Positions 1-8,123 are shown, counted from the stretch's first letter. The stretch is DNA of 48,508 nt from CALJIC01 sp039805565 (GCA_039805565.1 JBDLTZ010000255.1:1-48508); one strand, 5' to 3'. Numbers and translations: made by a program. The notes: generated by a model not told the origin, from the letters alone.

Positions 1-1725
1 GCGCAGTTCCCGTTTCACTTCTGGCTCCCCAGTGCGATGGAGGCCCCGACGCCGGTGAGCACCTACCTGCACTCGGCGACCATGGTGAAGGCTGGCGTCT
101 ACTTGCTCGCGCGCCTCAACCCCATCCTTGGTGACACGCTCGCCTGGACGGCATCGCTCGTCGGCTTCGGCGCGACCACGATGCTGGTCGGCGGTGTGCT
201 GGCGCTGTACCAGACCGACTTGAAGCGTATCCTGGCCTACACGACCGTCAGTGCTCTGGGCACGCTGGTGCTCCTGCTCGGCGTCGGCGGGGAGGCCGCC
301 ATCAAAGCGGCGGTGGTCTTTCTGCTCGCCCACGCCCTCTACAAAGGCGCGCTGTTCATGGTGGCCGGTGCGATCGATCACGAGACCGGCACGCGCAACG
401 TGGAGCGGCTCGGCGGGCTGCGCCATGCCATGCCGGTCACGGCGGGGATCGCGGTTCTCGCTGCGGTCTCGCTCTCCGGCCTCGGGCCGGTGCTCAGCTT
501 CATCGCCAAAGAGCTCCTGTTCGAGACGGTGATTGAGGTGGAGTGGCTCGGCTGGGCGCTTGGGGCGGCGGCCGTGCTCGCGAGCGGGCTGTTTGTGCTC
601 GCGGCGCTGATGGTGACGGTGCGGCCGTTCTTCGGGGCCAGGCTGGCCATGCCCAAGACGCCGCATGAGCCTCCGCCGAGCATGTGGCTTGGCCCCGCGC
701 TCCTGAGCGTGGCCGGGCTTGTGGCCGGGCTCGTGCCGGAGCTGATTGAGCAGACGGTGGCGGCGGCGAGCAGCGCCGTCGTGGGCCGTCCGGCCGTGGT
801 GGATCTGTATCTCTGGCACGGCCTCAACCTCGCCCTCGGCATGACCGGAGCGTCGGCAGTGCTCGGCATCAGTCTGTATCGATCCTGGGGAGCCCTCCGC
901 CAGCGAACCTCGTGGGTCGAGCGCGCGCTCGGCTTCTGGCCGTCGGATGCCTATCGGCTGAGCCTCGACGGAGTCAACCACCTAGCCCGCAGCCTCACGC
1001 GGGCACTGCAGAGCGGGTACTTGCGTCAGTACCTCGTCATCATCCTGGTGGCAACCGTCGGCCTGGTGGGGGCGACCCTCGTGACCAAGCACGGCACGCC
1101 GCTCACGCTCGCCTGGACGGATCTGCGCTTCTACGAGCCGGTGCTGGCCGCGCTGATGCTGCTCGCGGCGATCTACGTCGTGGTCGCACCCGGCCGGTTG
1201 AGCGCAGTCGCCGCGCTGGGCATCGTCGGATATGGCGTTGCCCTGATCTACATTCTCTACGGCGCGCCTGACCTCGCGATGACTCAGATCCTGGTCGAGA
1301 CGCTGACGGTGCTGCTCTTCGTGCTTGCCTTCCACCACCTGCCGCGCTTCCAGAACCTCTCGACCTCCCTGGGGCGGGCGCGCGACGCGCTGATCGCACT
1401 CGGCGTCGGCGGCCTGATGACCGCTCTGGTCCTGGCGGCTACCGCCACGCCGCCCGAGTCGCGCCTGGCCGGCTTCTTTGCGGAGAACAGCAAGCCGCTC
1501 GCGTACGGCAACAACATCGTCAATGTGATCCTGGTCGACTTCCGCGCCCTGGACACGTTCGGCGAGATCACGGTGCTTAGCATCGCCGCGTTCGGCGTCT
1601 ACGCGCTGCTCAAGCTCGGCAGGCGGCAGCGGCACGCCCGCTACGACGAACGGCGCTTGCGACCTGCTGGCCTGCACGGCGTTCTGCAGCGCAGGTGGCG
1701 GTCGCGGAAAGGGACGAGGGCATGA
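1..1725 (+). CDS. mrpA: MrpA subunit of Na+/H+ antiporter (5' end outside window)
   Basis: Large subunit of the Mrp multisubunit cation/proton antiporter in the cytoplasmic membrane. It is homologous to NuoL of complex I and carries one of the proton paths. The reading frame is open from base 1, so the N-terminal part lies outside; 574 residues are visible. The first visible residues (FHFWLPSAMEAPTPVSTYLH) are the conserved NuoL/MrpA helix 7 region, followed by buried lysines in TDLKRILAYTTVSALG, HALYKGALFM and SFIAKELLFE. The C-terminal third is the MbhD/MbhE-like extension specific to MrpA (NNIVNVILVDFRALDTFGEI), which separates it from a true NuoL. Its stop overlaps the mrpB start as ATGA, which indicates translational coupling. 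The following six subunits in canonical order make the assignment secure. Confidence 0.96.
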   Translation, partial: AQFPFHFWLPSAMEAPTPVSTYLHSATMVKAGVYLLARLNPILGDTLAWTASLVGFGATTMLVGGVLALYQTDLKRILAYTTVSALGTLVLLLGVGGEAAIKAAVVFLLAHALYKGALFMVAGAIDHETGTRNVERLGGLRHAMPVTAGIAVLAAVSLSGLGPVLSFIAKELLFETVIEVEWLGWALGAAAVLASGLFVLAALMVTVRPFFGARLAMPKTPHEPPPSMWLGPALLSVAGLVAGLVPELIEQTVAAASSAVVGRPAVVDLYLWHGLNLALGMTGASAVLGISLYRSWGALRQRTSWVERALGFWPSDAYRLSLDGVNHLARSLTRALQSGYLRQYLVIILVATVGLVGATLVTKHGTPLTLAWTDLRFYEPVLAALMLLAAIYVVVAPGRLSAVAALGIVGYGVALIYILYGAPDLAMTQILVETLTVLLFVLAFHHLPRFQNLSTSLGRARDALIALGVGGLMTALVLAATATPPESRLAGFFAENSKPLAYGNNIVNVILVDFRALDTFGEITVLSIAAFGVYALLKLGRRQRHARYDERRLRPAGLHGVLQRRWRSRKGTRA

Positions 1726-2132
1726 GCTCAATAGTCTTGCGCACCGCCAGCCGGCTGCTGGTAGTGCTCCTTCTGCTCTTCTCGATCTTCCTGCTGCTGC
1801 GCGGCCACAACGAGCCGGGCGGCGGGTTCATCGGCGGGCTGGTTGCGGCGGCGGCCTTCGTGCTCTACGGCCTTGCCGACAACGAGATCTCCGTGCGGCA
1901 GTCCCTGCACTTCGATACCCGCTCGTATATCGCGGTCGGGCTCCTCGTCGCCGGCGTGAGCGCGCTCTTCCCGGTGCTGCTCGGCCTACCGGTGTTCACC
2001 GGCGTCTGGGGCGATGTCGCACTGTTTGGCACGACGGTCAAGCTCGGCTCGCCACTGTTTTTCGATATTGGCGTCTATATCGCTGTCATCGGCGTCGCGC
2101 TGACAATCATGCTGGCGATGGCGGAGGAGTAA
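1722..2132 (+). CDS. mrpB: MrpB subunit of Na+/H+ antiporter
   Basis: Small membrane subunit of the Mrp antiporter, 136 residues. I start it at the ATG at 1722, which overlaps the mrpA stop by four bases; an in-frame GTG at 1695 would add nine residues and lacks the usual coupling geometry. Four hydrophobic segments are visible. The conserved MrpB/MnhB signature LLRGHNEPGGGFIGGLVAAA lies near residue 30, and the C-terminus ends in FDIGVYIAVIGVALTIML, also typical of the family. The gene lies between mrpA and mrpC with a 3-base gap downstream. In characterised bacteria MrpB is required for assembly and activity of the complex; that role is inferred here from the family. Confidence 0.95.
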   Translation: MSSIVLRTASRLLVVLLLLFSIFLLLRGHNEPGGGFIGGLVAAAAFVLYGLADNEISVRQSLHFDTRSYIAVGLLVAGVSALFPVLLGLPVFTGVWGDVALFGTTVKLGSPLFFDIGVYIAVIGVALTIMLAMAEE

Positions 2133-2135
2133 GCG

Positions 2136-2585
2136 ATGCAGATTGTGCTGGCGTTTCTGATCGGCGGGCTGTATACCGTAGCGATCTACCTGATGCTCCG
2201 GCAAACGATCGCGCGCGTCATCCTTGGCCTGGCACTGCTGACCAACGCGACCAACCTGCTGATCTTCACCGTCGGCGGGCTCACGCGGGCGAGGCCCCCG
2301 ATCGTCCCCGATGGCCTCAGCCAGCCCAGCGGGCCGTTCGCCGACCCCGTGCCGCAGTCGCTGATCCTGACGGCGATTGTGATTGGCTTCGGCGTGCTGG
2401 CCTTTATGATGGTCCTGGCCTTCCGCACCAACCAGATTGTCAGCGTTGATAACACCGACACGATGCAGGCGACCGATGCGCTGGTGCCTGCTGAGAAGAG
2501 CGCTCTGGCTGAGGCGTACGATGAAGAATTGGAGTCACACCCCGACCGACAGACCGACGTGGTGGCGGAAGAGAGGCTCCCGTAG
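2136..2585 (+). CDS. mrpC: MrpC subunit of Na+/H+ antiporter (NuoK-like)
   Basis: NuoK-like subunit of the Mrp antiporter, 149 residues with three transmembrane segments. The start ATG follows GGAGGAGTAAGCG closely, so the ribosome binding site lies inside the end of mrpB. The family signature is visible at about residues 35-60 (NATNLLIFTVGGLTRARPPI), followed by SLILTAIVIGFGVLAFMMVL in helix 3. The C-terminal tail is acidic and longer than in many homologues (about 113 residues in Bacillus). The stop shares one base with the GTG start of mrpD. MrpC pairs with MrpA/MrpD in the membrane domain of the complex. Confidence 0.94.
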   Translation: MQIVLAFLIGGLYTVAIYLMLRQTIARVILGLALLTNATNLLIFTVGGLTRARPPIVPDGLSQPSGPFADPVPQSLILTAIVIGFGVLAFMMVLAFRTNQIVSVDNTDTMQATDALVPAEKSALAEAYDEELESHPDRQTDVVAEERLP

Positions 2586-4084
2586 TGTCAAATCTGTTAA
2601 TCCTGCCGATCATGATCCCCTTTTTCGCCGCAGCGCTGGCGCTGCTGTGGCGCACCTCGCGCGACGCCCAGCGGGTGCTTGCGCTCGTCGGCGCAGCCGG
2701 CATCCTGGGCTCGGGCGTCGCGCTGCTTGTCGCGGTCGCACCGGGCGACCTGCTTGTGCTGCGACTGGGTAACTGGCCGGCGCCGTTTGGCATCGTCTTC
2801 GTCGGCGATGTGCTGAGCGCCATCCTGGTGACTCTCACCGGTTTCGTCGGCCTGGCGGCTGTCGTCTTCTCGCTCGCCACGGTCGACGCGCAGCGCGAGC
2901 GCTTCGCCCACTTCCCGCTGCTGCTCCTGCTGCTGATGGGCGTGTGCGGCGCCTTTCTCACCGGCGACATCTTCAATCTCTACGTCTGGTTCGAGGTGCT
3001 CCTGATCGCCTCGTTTGTGCTCCTGGCGCTGGGGAGCGAGCGGGCGCAGATGGAGGGCGCGATCAAGTATGTGACGATCAACCTGATCGCCTCGACCCTC
3101 TTCCTGGTTGCCGTCGGCCTGCTGTACGCCGAGGCCGGCACTTTGAACATGGCTGATCTCGCCGTCGCGCTGCCAACGGTCGCTAGCCCAGGTCTGATGA
3201 CGACGATCGCCACCCTGTTCCTCATCGCCTTCGGCATCAAGGCGGCGATGTTCCCGCTCCACTTCTGGCTGCCGGCCGCCTATCCGACGCCGTCACCGGT
3301 GGTCTCGGCGGTCTTCGCGGGGCTGCTCACGAAGGTCGGCGTGTACGCGCTGCTGCGGACCTTCACCCTGATCTTCGTGGGCGACACCGGCTACACCCAC
3401 ACGGTCGTGCTGGTCGCCGCGGGTGTCACGATGCTGGTTGGGGTGCTGGGCGCGCTGGCGCAGAGCGAGCTGCGCCGCATCCTATCGTTCCTGATCGTCA
3501 GCCACATCGGCTTTGCCGTGATGGGCCTCGGGCTGTACACGCCCGCCGGGCTCTCCGGCGCCGTCTTCTACATCGTCGAGGACATGCTCGTCCTGACCGC
3601 GCTGTTTCTCGCCACTGGAGTTATCTATCAGGTGGTGCCACACGATGAGCTGCGCGACCTGGGGGGCTGGTACGCGGCCGCGCCGCTCTTCGGGCTGCTC
3701 TTCCTGCTCCCGGCGCTGTCGCTGGCGGGCGTGCCGCCGCTGTCGGGCTTCTTCGCCAAGCTGGCGCTGCTGCGGGCGAGCCTGGAGATCGGCCAGTACG
3801 GCATCGTCGCGGCGGCGATCGTCACCAGCGTGCTGACGCTACTGGCTGTGACGCGGGTCTGGTCCGAAGTCTTCTGGAAGCCCAACCCGCGCCCGCGGGC
3901 GCTGGCCCTGCCACGACTCTCGGCGCAGAGCGCGGCGCTCTGGCTGCCGGTGGCCGTGCTGGCGGCATCGGTCGTGGCGCTCGGCCTGGCCGTCGGTCCT
4001 GCGTTCGCGCTGGCCAGTGTGGCGGGTCAGCAGCTCTTCGACCCATCGGCGTATATCGACGCGGTGCTGGGGGAGGTGCGATGA
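2585..4084 (+). CDS. mrpD: MrpD subunit of Na+/H+ antiporter (NuoN/M-like)
   Basis: Second antiporter-like large subunit, 499 residues and about 14 membrane helices. It starts with GTG at 2585, overlapping the mrpC stop by one base. Visible key residues include the buried glutamate in NLYVWFEVLLIASFVLL, the lysine and histidine in FGIKAAMFPLHFWLP, the TPSPVVSAVFAGLLTKVG helix and the LRRILSFLIVSHIGFA segment. These match the proton-translocation residues known in MrpD and NuoM/N. The order mrpC-mrpD-mrpE and the four-base overlap with mrpE show that this is MrpD and not a complex I or hydrogenase subunit. Confidence 0.95.
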   Translation: MSNLLILPIMIPFFAAALALLWRTSRDAQRVLALVGAAGILGSGVALLVAVAPGDLLVLRLGNWPAPFGIVFVGDVLSAILVTLTGFVGLAAVVFSLATVDAQRERFAHFPLLLLLLMGVCGAFLTGDIFNLYVWFEVLLIASFVLLALGSERAQMEGAIKYVTINLIASTLFLVAVGLLYAEAGTLNMADLAVALPTVASPGLMTTIATLFLIAFGIKAAMFPLHFWLPAAYPTPSPVVSAVFAGLLTKVGVYALLRTFTLIFVGDTGYTHTVVLVAAGVTMLVGVLGALAQSELRRILSFLIVSHIGFAVMGLGLYTPAGLSGAVFYIVEDMLVLTALFLATGVIYQVVPHDELRDLGGWYAAAPLFGLLFLLPALSLAGVPPLSGFFAKLALLRASLEIGQYGIVAAAIVTSVLTLLAVTRVWSEVFWKPNPRPRALALPRLSAQSAALWLPVAVLAASVVALGLAVGPAFALASVAGQQLFDPSAYIDAVLGEVR

Positions 4085-4554
4085 ACGGGCTCCTGCTGAA
4101 TATCCTGCTCGCACTGGCGTGGGCGGCGCTCACGGGCGAGTTCTCGCCGAGCAGCCTTCTGAGCGGGTTTGCGATTGGGTTCCTGCTCATCCTATTCAGC
4201 CAGCGGATCATGTCCGGCCCACACTATATCCGCAAGGTCTGGCGCATTCTCGAGCTGCTGGTCTTCCTGCTGTACGAGATCATCGCCTCCAACGTACGGG
4301 TCGCGATCGATGTCCTGCGCCCGACCACTGCGTTGCGCCCCGGAATCATCGCCGTGCCCCTCGATGTGCAGACCGATGTGGAGATCACGCTGCTGGTCAA
4401 CATGGTTATGCTGACTCCGGGAACGCTCGCGATTGATGTCACCTCCGACCGGCGTGAGCTCTACCTGCACACGATGAACGCCGACAATCCCGAGGTAGTG
4501 CGGGCGCAGATCAAGGACGGCTTCGAGCGACGCGTGCTGGGAGTGCTGCGATGA
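4081..4554 (+). CDS. mrpE: MrpE subunit of Na+/H+ antiporter
   Basis: 157-residue membrane protein of the MrpE/MnhE family. Two N-terminal hydrophobic segments are followed by a soluble C-terminal half holding the family signature TPGTLAIDVTSDRRELYLHT. Its ATG overlaps the mrpD stop and its own stop overlaps the mrpF start (ATGA both times), so the cluster is translationally coupled. MrpE is not found in complex I and marks the operon as a true Mrp antiporter. Confidence 0.94.
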   Translation: MNGLLLNILLALAWAALTGEFSPSSLLSGFAIGFLLILFSQRIMSGPHYIRKVWRILELLVFLLYEIIASNVRVAIDVLRPTTALRPGIIAVPLDVQTDVEITLLVNMVMLTPGTLAIDVTSDRRELYLHTMNADNPEVVRAQIKDGFERRVLGVLR

Positions 4555-4823
4555 GCGGAATCACGGTTGAGTTGGTGGCCTTTGTGATGCTGAGCAGTGC
4601 GATGGTCCTGACCTTCGTCAGGCTGGTGCGCGGCCCGACTCTGCCCGACCGGGTGGTCGCGCTGGACCTGTTTGCCGTGCTGTCAACTGCGTTTCTCACA
4701 CTCTACGCGATCGATACCAATGAGCAGGTGTTTCTCGATGTTGCGATCGTCCTGGCGCTGATTGCATTCCTGGGCACAGCTGCGTTCGCGCTGTATCTCG
4801 AAAGGAGGGCACGTGATGAATGA
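4551..4823 (+). CDS. mrpF: MrpF subunit of Na+/H+ antiporter
   Basis: 90-residue, three-helix MrpF/MnhF subunit. The conserved VRGPTLPDRVVALDLFAVL around residues 25-45 contains the buried aspartates implicated in sodium transport in other Mrp complexes. The gene overlaps mrpE by four bases and mrpG by eight. The perfect ribosome binding site for mrpG (AAAGGAGG at 4801-4808) lies within its last codons. Confidence 0.93.
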   Translation: MSGITVELVAFVMLSSAMVLTFVRLVRGPTLPDRVVALDLFAVLSTAFLTLYAIDTNEQVFLDVAIVLALIAFLGTAAFALYLERRARDE

Positions 4824-5229
4824 GATCATCAGCAATGTCCTGATCCTGGTCGGAGCCGCGTTTCTGCTGCTGGCGGCGGTGGGGGTGGTGCGCATGCCCG
4901 ACCTGTTCATGCGTATGCAGTCGGCGTCGAAGGCGTCGACGCTGGGGATAGGCTGCGTGCTGCTAGCTCTGGCGTTCCACTTCCCCGGCGTCAGCGTGAA
5001 CATTCGCGTGGCCGGGATAATCATCTTCTTCTTCTTGACCGCGCCGATCACCGCGCACCTGATCGGGCGAGCGTCGTACTTCGTGGGCGTGCCGCTCTGG
5101 AAAGGGACGGTGGTTGACGAGCTGCGCGGGCGCTACAACCCGCTCACCCACCGCCTGACGAGCGATACGGTTACGCCGGCGCCACCAGCGGAGCAGCCGA
5201 GTACACGCCAGCCGTACGATCTCTCGTGA
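4816..5229 (+). CDS. mrpG: MrpG subunit of Na+/H+ antiporter
   Basis: 137-residue MrpG/MnhG subunit and last gene of the operon. I choose the ATG at 4816 because it sits seven bases after AAAGGAGG; the open frame extends upstream to 4762 but that start has no ribosome binding site. The signature RMPDLFMRMQSASKASTLG is near residue 25, followed by two more hydrophobic segments. The hydrophilic tail (last about 40 residues, Pro/Ala-rich) is longer than in Bacillus. A 91-base spacer without an obvious terminator separates it from the stress protein gene, so read-through is possible. Confidence 0.94.
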   Translation: MNEIISNVLILVGAAFLLLAAVGVVRMPDLFMRMQSASKASTLGIGCVLLALAFHFPGVSVNIRVAGIIIFFFLTAPITAHLIGRASYFVGVPLWKGTVVDELRGRYNPLTHRLTSDTVTPAPPAEQPSTRQPYDLS

Positions 5230-5320
5230 TGCCATGCGATGTGGTGGAACACTCTCTGCTGTACTGGTGGTTGCCCCGTTTGAGCGACGTAGCTCGACGT
5301 AGTGCAAGGAGGACCACACT

Positions 5321-6367
5321 ATGGCAAGGACTGTTGTCGGCCTGTTCGACCGCTTCGCGGATGCGGAGAACGCCGTCCGCTCGCTGACCGGCGCCGGCTT
5401 CCGCCGCGAGGACATCAGTATCCTCGCTAACGACCGGAGCGGCGAGTACTCCCGTTCGGTCGGCACGACGACTGAGAGCGCCGCGGGTGAGGGTGCTGCC
5501 GCCGGCGCGGTGGGTGGTGGCGTGCTTGGCGGTCTCCTCGGGCTGCTGATCGGCGTGGGTGCGCTAGCGATCCCAGGCATTGGCCCCGTGCTCGCCGCCG
5601 GCCCGCTTGCGGCTGCCCTTGGCACCGCTGGGGCTACGGCCGCCGTCGGTGCCGGCATCGGCGCTGCGGCCGGCGGTGTGCTCGGCGCTCTCATCGGCGC
5701 CGGTGTGCCGGAGGAGGAAGCCCACGCCTACGCCGAGGGCGTGCGGCGTGGTGGAACGCTGGTAACGGTCAGCACCACCGATGACATGGCATCGCGCGCG
5801 GCCTCCATCCTGACGAGCGCTGGCGCGGTGGACCTCAACAAGCGCAGCGTGGAGTGGCGGTCAGGCGGCTGGTCGCGCTTCGATGAGAACGCCGAGCCCT
5901 ACACCGGCGTGACCAGCGCCGATGAGGAGTGGCGCGAGAGCAGCAAGGCCGGCACGGTCGGCGGCGGCCTTGCCGGTGCGGCGACTGGTGCGGCGGCCGG
6001 GTCGGTGGCCGGGCCAGTCGGCACGGTAGTCGGCGGGATCGCCGGCGCAGCGGCCGGCGCGGGCCTGGGTGCGGTCGGCGACGTGGCGGGCGAGAAGGCC
6101 GAGGACCACTTCCGGCGCTACGACCGCGATTACCGCACGCATTACCAGAGGTACGGCGCGAGCAGCGGCTACACCTACGAGCAGTACCAGCCGGTGTACC
6201 GCTACGGCTATAGCCTGGCGCACGACCCGGCATATCGTGGCTGGGAGTGGAACCGGATCGAGCCGGAGGCGCGGCGGCGGTGGGAGGTGCGCAACCCCGG
6301 TACCTGGGAGCGCTTCAAGGACTCGGTGCGCTATACCTGGGAGCGCGCCAAGGACGCCGTCAACTAG
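5321..6367 (+). CDS. Stress protein: YflT/GSP17M-like domain with two glycine-zipper segments
   Basis: 348 residues; ribosome binding site AAGGAGG nine bases before the ATG. Residues 1-40 (VVGLFDRFADAENAVRSLTG, then REDISIL) match the general stress protein 17M/YflT N-terminal domain. Two long Gly/Ala stretches, about residues 60-135 and 205-255, have the GxxxGxxxG spacing of glycine-zipper membrane-inserting segments. Between them is a second soluble segment resembling the first domain (VRRGGTLVTVSTTDDMASRA). The last 90 residues are Tyr/Arg/Trp-rich and very hydrophilic (HFRRYDRDYRTHYQRYG). The family is induced by heat, salt or ethanol stress; no enzymatic role is known. Its place behind the Mrp operon fits a salt/alkali stress role, but that is inference. 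Confidence 0.75.
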   Translation: MARTVVGLFDRFADAENAVRSLTGAGFRREDISILANDRSGEYSRSVGTTTESAAGEGAAAGAVGGGVLGGLLGLLIGVGALAIPGIGPVLAAGPLAAALGTAGATAAVGAGIGAAAGGVLGALIGAGVPEEEAHAYAEGVRRGGTLVTVSTTDDMASRAASILTSAGAVDLNKRSVEWRSGGWSRFDENAEPYTGVTSADEEWRESSKAGTVGGGLAGAATGAAAGSVAGPVGTVVGGIAGAAAGAGLGAVGDVAGEKAEDHFRRYDRDYRTHYQRYGASSGYTYEQYQPVYRYGYSLAHDPAYRGWEWNRIEPEARRRWEVRNPGTWERFKDSVRYTWERAKDAVN

Positions 6368-6402
6368 GTCGTAGTGCTCCGAGCGGAGCAACAGGCCAGG
6401 AC

Positions 6403-6436
6403 AGAGGGACTGAGCATGCCGCTCGGTCCCTCTTTC
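6403..6436 (+). terminator. Strong intrinsic terminator
   Basis: A 13-bp stem (6403-6415 with 6421-6433, one G-T wobble) with the 5-base loop ATGCC, followed by a short T run. It lies 36 bases after the stress-protein stop and ends that transcription unit. Confidence 0.85.
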
Positions 6437-6563
6437 GATTGGGTCCTGACTCTCGCGGATGCCTGGTGAACACTGGCTCGCTCTGCAGCGAGAACGGTGA
6501 ACCGATGGCGTGGATGCTGCTGTCTGCGAGCCACTCGATCTGAAGCAGGCCAGGAGGTGCCAT

Positions 6564-6959
6564 ATGGCATGCGAACATGTACCGGTCTATCACGAGCCGT
6601 GTCTCGACGCCGATGAGGGACAGGCGCTGTTACGACACGACGTCGCGATGCACTACTTCATCGGGAACCTCAAGGTCGTGACGATTGAACCACAGCTGGA
6701 GTTCACTGGCCTGACGTGCACGGACGGCATCACCCACTATGTGCGCACGGCTGACTTTCAGCGCGTGTGCTCCGAACCGCTGCAGGCCGTCTACTGCAGC
6801 TGCGGTCACCTGGTTGTCGGCATGGATAGCGCTCACTTGCAGCAGTTGGCCCGTGCGCACAACGGCCTCGCCCACCCCGAAACGCCCCTCAGCGATGATG
6901 CTATTCGGGCGGTCGTCACGGCGAAAGCCTTTCCGCTCGAGCACCCACAGGAGCCGTGA
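6564..6959 (+). CDS. Orphan Cys/His-rich protein of unknown function
   Basis: 131 residues. The ATG at 6564 is preceded at the right distance by AGGAGG (6552-6557); the frame is open further up to 6510 but without such a signal. I do not recognise the family. It has no signal peptide or membrane segment, six cysteines (3, 13, 52, 69, 78, 80) and many histidines. The segment VYCSCGHLVVGMD looks like half of a zinc knuckle, so metal binding is possible. The segment LTCTDGITHYVRTADF suggests beta strands. The gene stands alone between a terminator and a decayed transporter gene. The strong ribosome binding site and coding-like composition support a real gene. Confidence 0.6.
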   Translation: MACEHVPVYHEPCLDADEGQALLRHDVAMHYFIGNLKVVTIEPQLEFTGLTCTDGITHYVRTADFQRVCSEPLQAVYCSCGHLVVGMDSAHLQQLARAHNGLAHPETPLSDDAIRAVVTAKAFPLEHPQEP

Positions 6960-6994
6960 TACTGCTGTGCTAGCCAGCTCATTTGGGGAGGCCG

Positions 6995-7270
6995 GCTTAC
7001 CACGCGGTGGTGCTGCTGCTTGCCCTGGCCTCGACGGCCTACGGGCCGCTCAGCGACCCGCTTGGCCGCAAGGTCGTGATATGGTCGGCAGCTGCGTCCT
7101 GCTCGCCCTGCCGACCCTGCTCTGTGCGCTCGCACCCCGTTCGAGGCGCTGCAGCTCTGCCGGGCATTGCAGGGCCTCTGCATCCCCGGCCTCACCGCCG
7201 TGGCCGTAGCCTACCTCGGCGACATCGGGGGGCCGGCGGGGCTCGGTCGCGCCGTGGGCGGCTGGGTGGT
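6995..7270 (+). pseudogene. Remnant of an MFS transporter (frameshifted)
   Basis: Three successive frames read as consecutive parts of one MFS permease: LLALASTAYGPLSDPLGRKV (about 7004-7080), then MVGSCVLLALPTLLCALAP (7081-7137), then FEALQLCRALQGLCIPGLTA continuing to VAVAYLGDI (7140-7228). The order matches helix 2, the loop 2-3 motif (G-x-L-x-D-x-x-GRK), helix 3 and helix 4 of a Bcr/YbiR-like drug transporter. Frame changes near 7080 and 7138 break it, and no start or further helices are found. I call it a decayed fragment, not a programmed frameshift, because the rest of the 12-helix protein is missing. Confidence 0.7.
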
Positions 7271-7299
7271 GGCGAACCACCTCTCACGCAGCGGCTGGT

Positions 7300-7730
7300 C
7301 GGCCTCCGTCGTAGGCGCATTCGGCCGAGGGGTGCGGCGGTCGGGCGGACCTGCGTGAGCTCGTAGATGGGCTGGCTGACGCCGGGTGTGAGTGGCTCCC
7401 CGCGTGCCCGGCCCAGCACCGTGCGAAGCGCTCGACCAACGTCTGCTCGCCGAGGACGCTCCAGCCTGTGGCCCGCCACAGCCAGGGCGTATGCCAGGTC
7501 GTTCGAGCTCTCAGCGGCGTGGTGCTGGATGATGTCGGCCATGCTGAGGAGGGAAACAGTCTGCAACTATCACCGCTGGCCCCGCGCGTAGCATTGAAGT
7601 AGTCGAGCACGGCGCAGGCATGGCGCAAGAGCTTACGGGGCGCCAATCTCGAGATCGCGCGTGGCGTCCTGGCCGTCGAGCGCATCGCCAACGGCTCTTC
7701 GCGCTCCACAGCTCGCCGACCTGAGGAAGC
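7300..7730. other. Stretch without a recognisable gene
   Basis: Open frames occur on both strands here (for example 7192-7566 minus, 124 residues), but none has a ribosome binding site, a recognisable family or a consistent coding pattern. Together with the neighbouring MFS remnant this looks like decaying DNA. Confidence 0.5.
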
Positions 7731-7731
7731 T

Positions 7732-7778
7732 CACACAAAGGCGAGCAATTCCGTAAAGGAACCGCTCGCCTTTGTGTG
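7732..7778 (-). terminator. Terminator after tRNA-Glu, probably bidirectional
   Basis: Perfect 15-bp inverted repeat (7732-7746 with 7764-7778), a 2x2 internal mismatch and a 4-bp inner stem around the loop GTAAA. Read on the minus strand the helix ends in GCTCGCCTTTGTG, 55 bases after the tRNA. The symmetric AAA/TTT flanks would allow use from both sides. Confidence 0.75.
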
Positions 7779-7832
7779 TAGGAGTTTCGTTTGGCTACGT
7801 TTCGCGCTATCTGCTTCCCAGCAAGCTGGTAG

Positions 7833-7909
7833 TGGTACCCCCAGCGGGATTCGAACCCGCGATCTCCACCTTGAAAGGGTGGCGTCCTGGGCCGCTAGAC
7901 GATGGGGGC
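7833..7909 (-). tRNA. tRNA-Glu (anticodon UUC)
   Basis: A complete cloverleaf is read on the minus strand: acceptor GCCCCCA/TGGGGGT with a terminal G-U pair, discriminator A and encoded CCA (7833-7835); D arm GTCT...GGAC; anticodon stem CCACC/GGTGG with loop CTTTCAA; five-base variable loop; T arm GCGGG-TTCGAAT-CCCGC. The anticodon TTC is at 7873-7875 (complement). The layout matches bacterial tRNA-Glu. Confidence 0.97.
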
Positions 7910-7920
7910 GTCCCGGCTGT

Positions 7921-7948
7921 ATTATAGCAGGGAACGCCCAAAGTGCAA
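7921..7948 (-). promoter_or_regulatory. tRNA-Glu promoter
   Basis: On the minus strand a perfect extended -10 (TGCTATAAT; TATAAT at 7926-7921) lies 11 bases before the tRNA 5' end. A weak -35 TTGCAC (7948-7943) is 16 bases further up. Confidence 0.75.
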
Positions 7949-8036
7949 CACGACAGCGGTGGGGAGGCCAATGCGACAATCTCGCCGGTCATGCACGGCT
8001 TCCTGATACCCTGGCTATGGTGCTTAGTGTTTTGCT

Positions 8037-8123
8037 CTAGCGGGGCAAGAGCTCCGCCATAAAGGACAGGCAGAGCAGCACGGCGGCCGCGCCCCAGGCC
8101 CACTTCAGCATCGAGTTTCTCAT
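8037..8123 (-). CDS. Possible 28-residue single-helix membrane protein
   Basis: The short frame encodes MRNSMLKWAWGAAAVLLCLS followed by FMAELLPR: a positively charged N-terminus, one hydrophobic helix and a short tail. GAGGG lies six bases before the ATG. It stands alone between the tRNA and a divergently read glycosyltransferase-like gene. No family is known to me; it could also be a chance frame, so confidence is limited. Confidence 0.4.
   Translation of the reverse strand: MRNSMLKWAWGAAAVLLCLSFMAELLPR

Noticed and set aside
1..4084. Reading the operon as part of respiratory complex I or a membrane hydrogenase
   Set aside because: MrpB, MrpE, MrpF and MrpG are all present and MrpA has the MbhD/E-like extension; no NuoH, NuoI or hydrogenase gene occurs.
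6995..7270. Programmed frameshifting in the MFS sequence
   Set aside because: Two shifts without slippery sequences, and most of the protein is missing, so decay is simpler.
7192..7566. 124-residue minus-strand frame as a possible gene
   Set aside because: No ribosome site, no family, and it overlaps the MFS remnant on the other strand.
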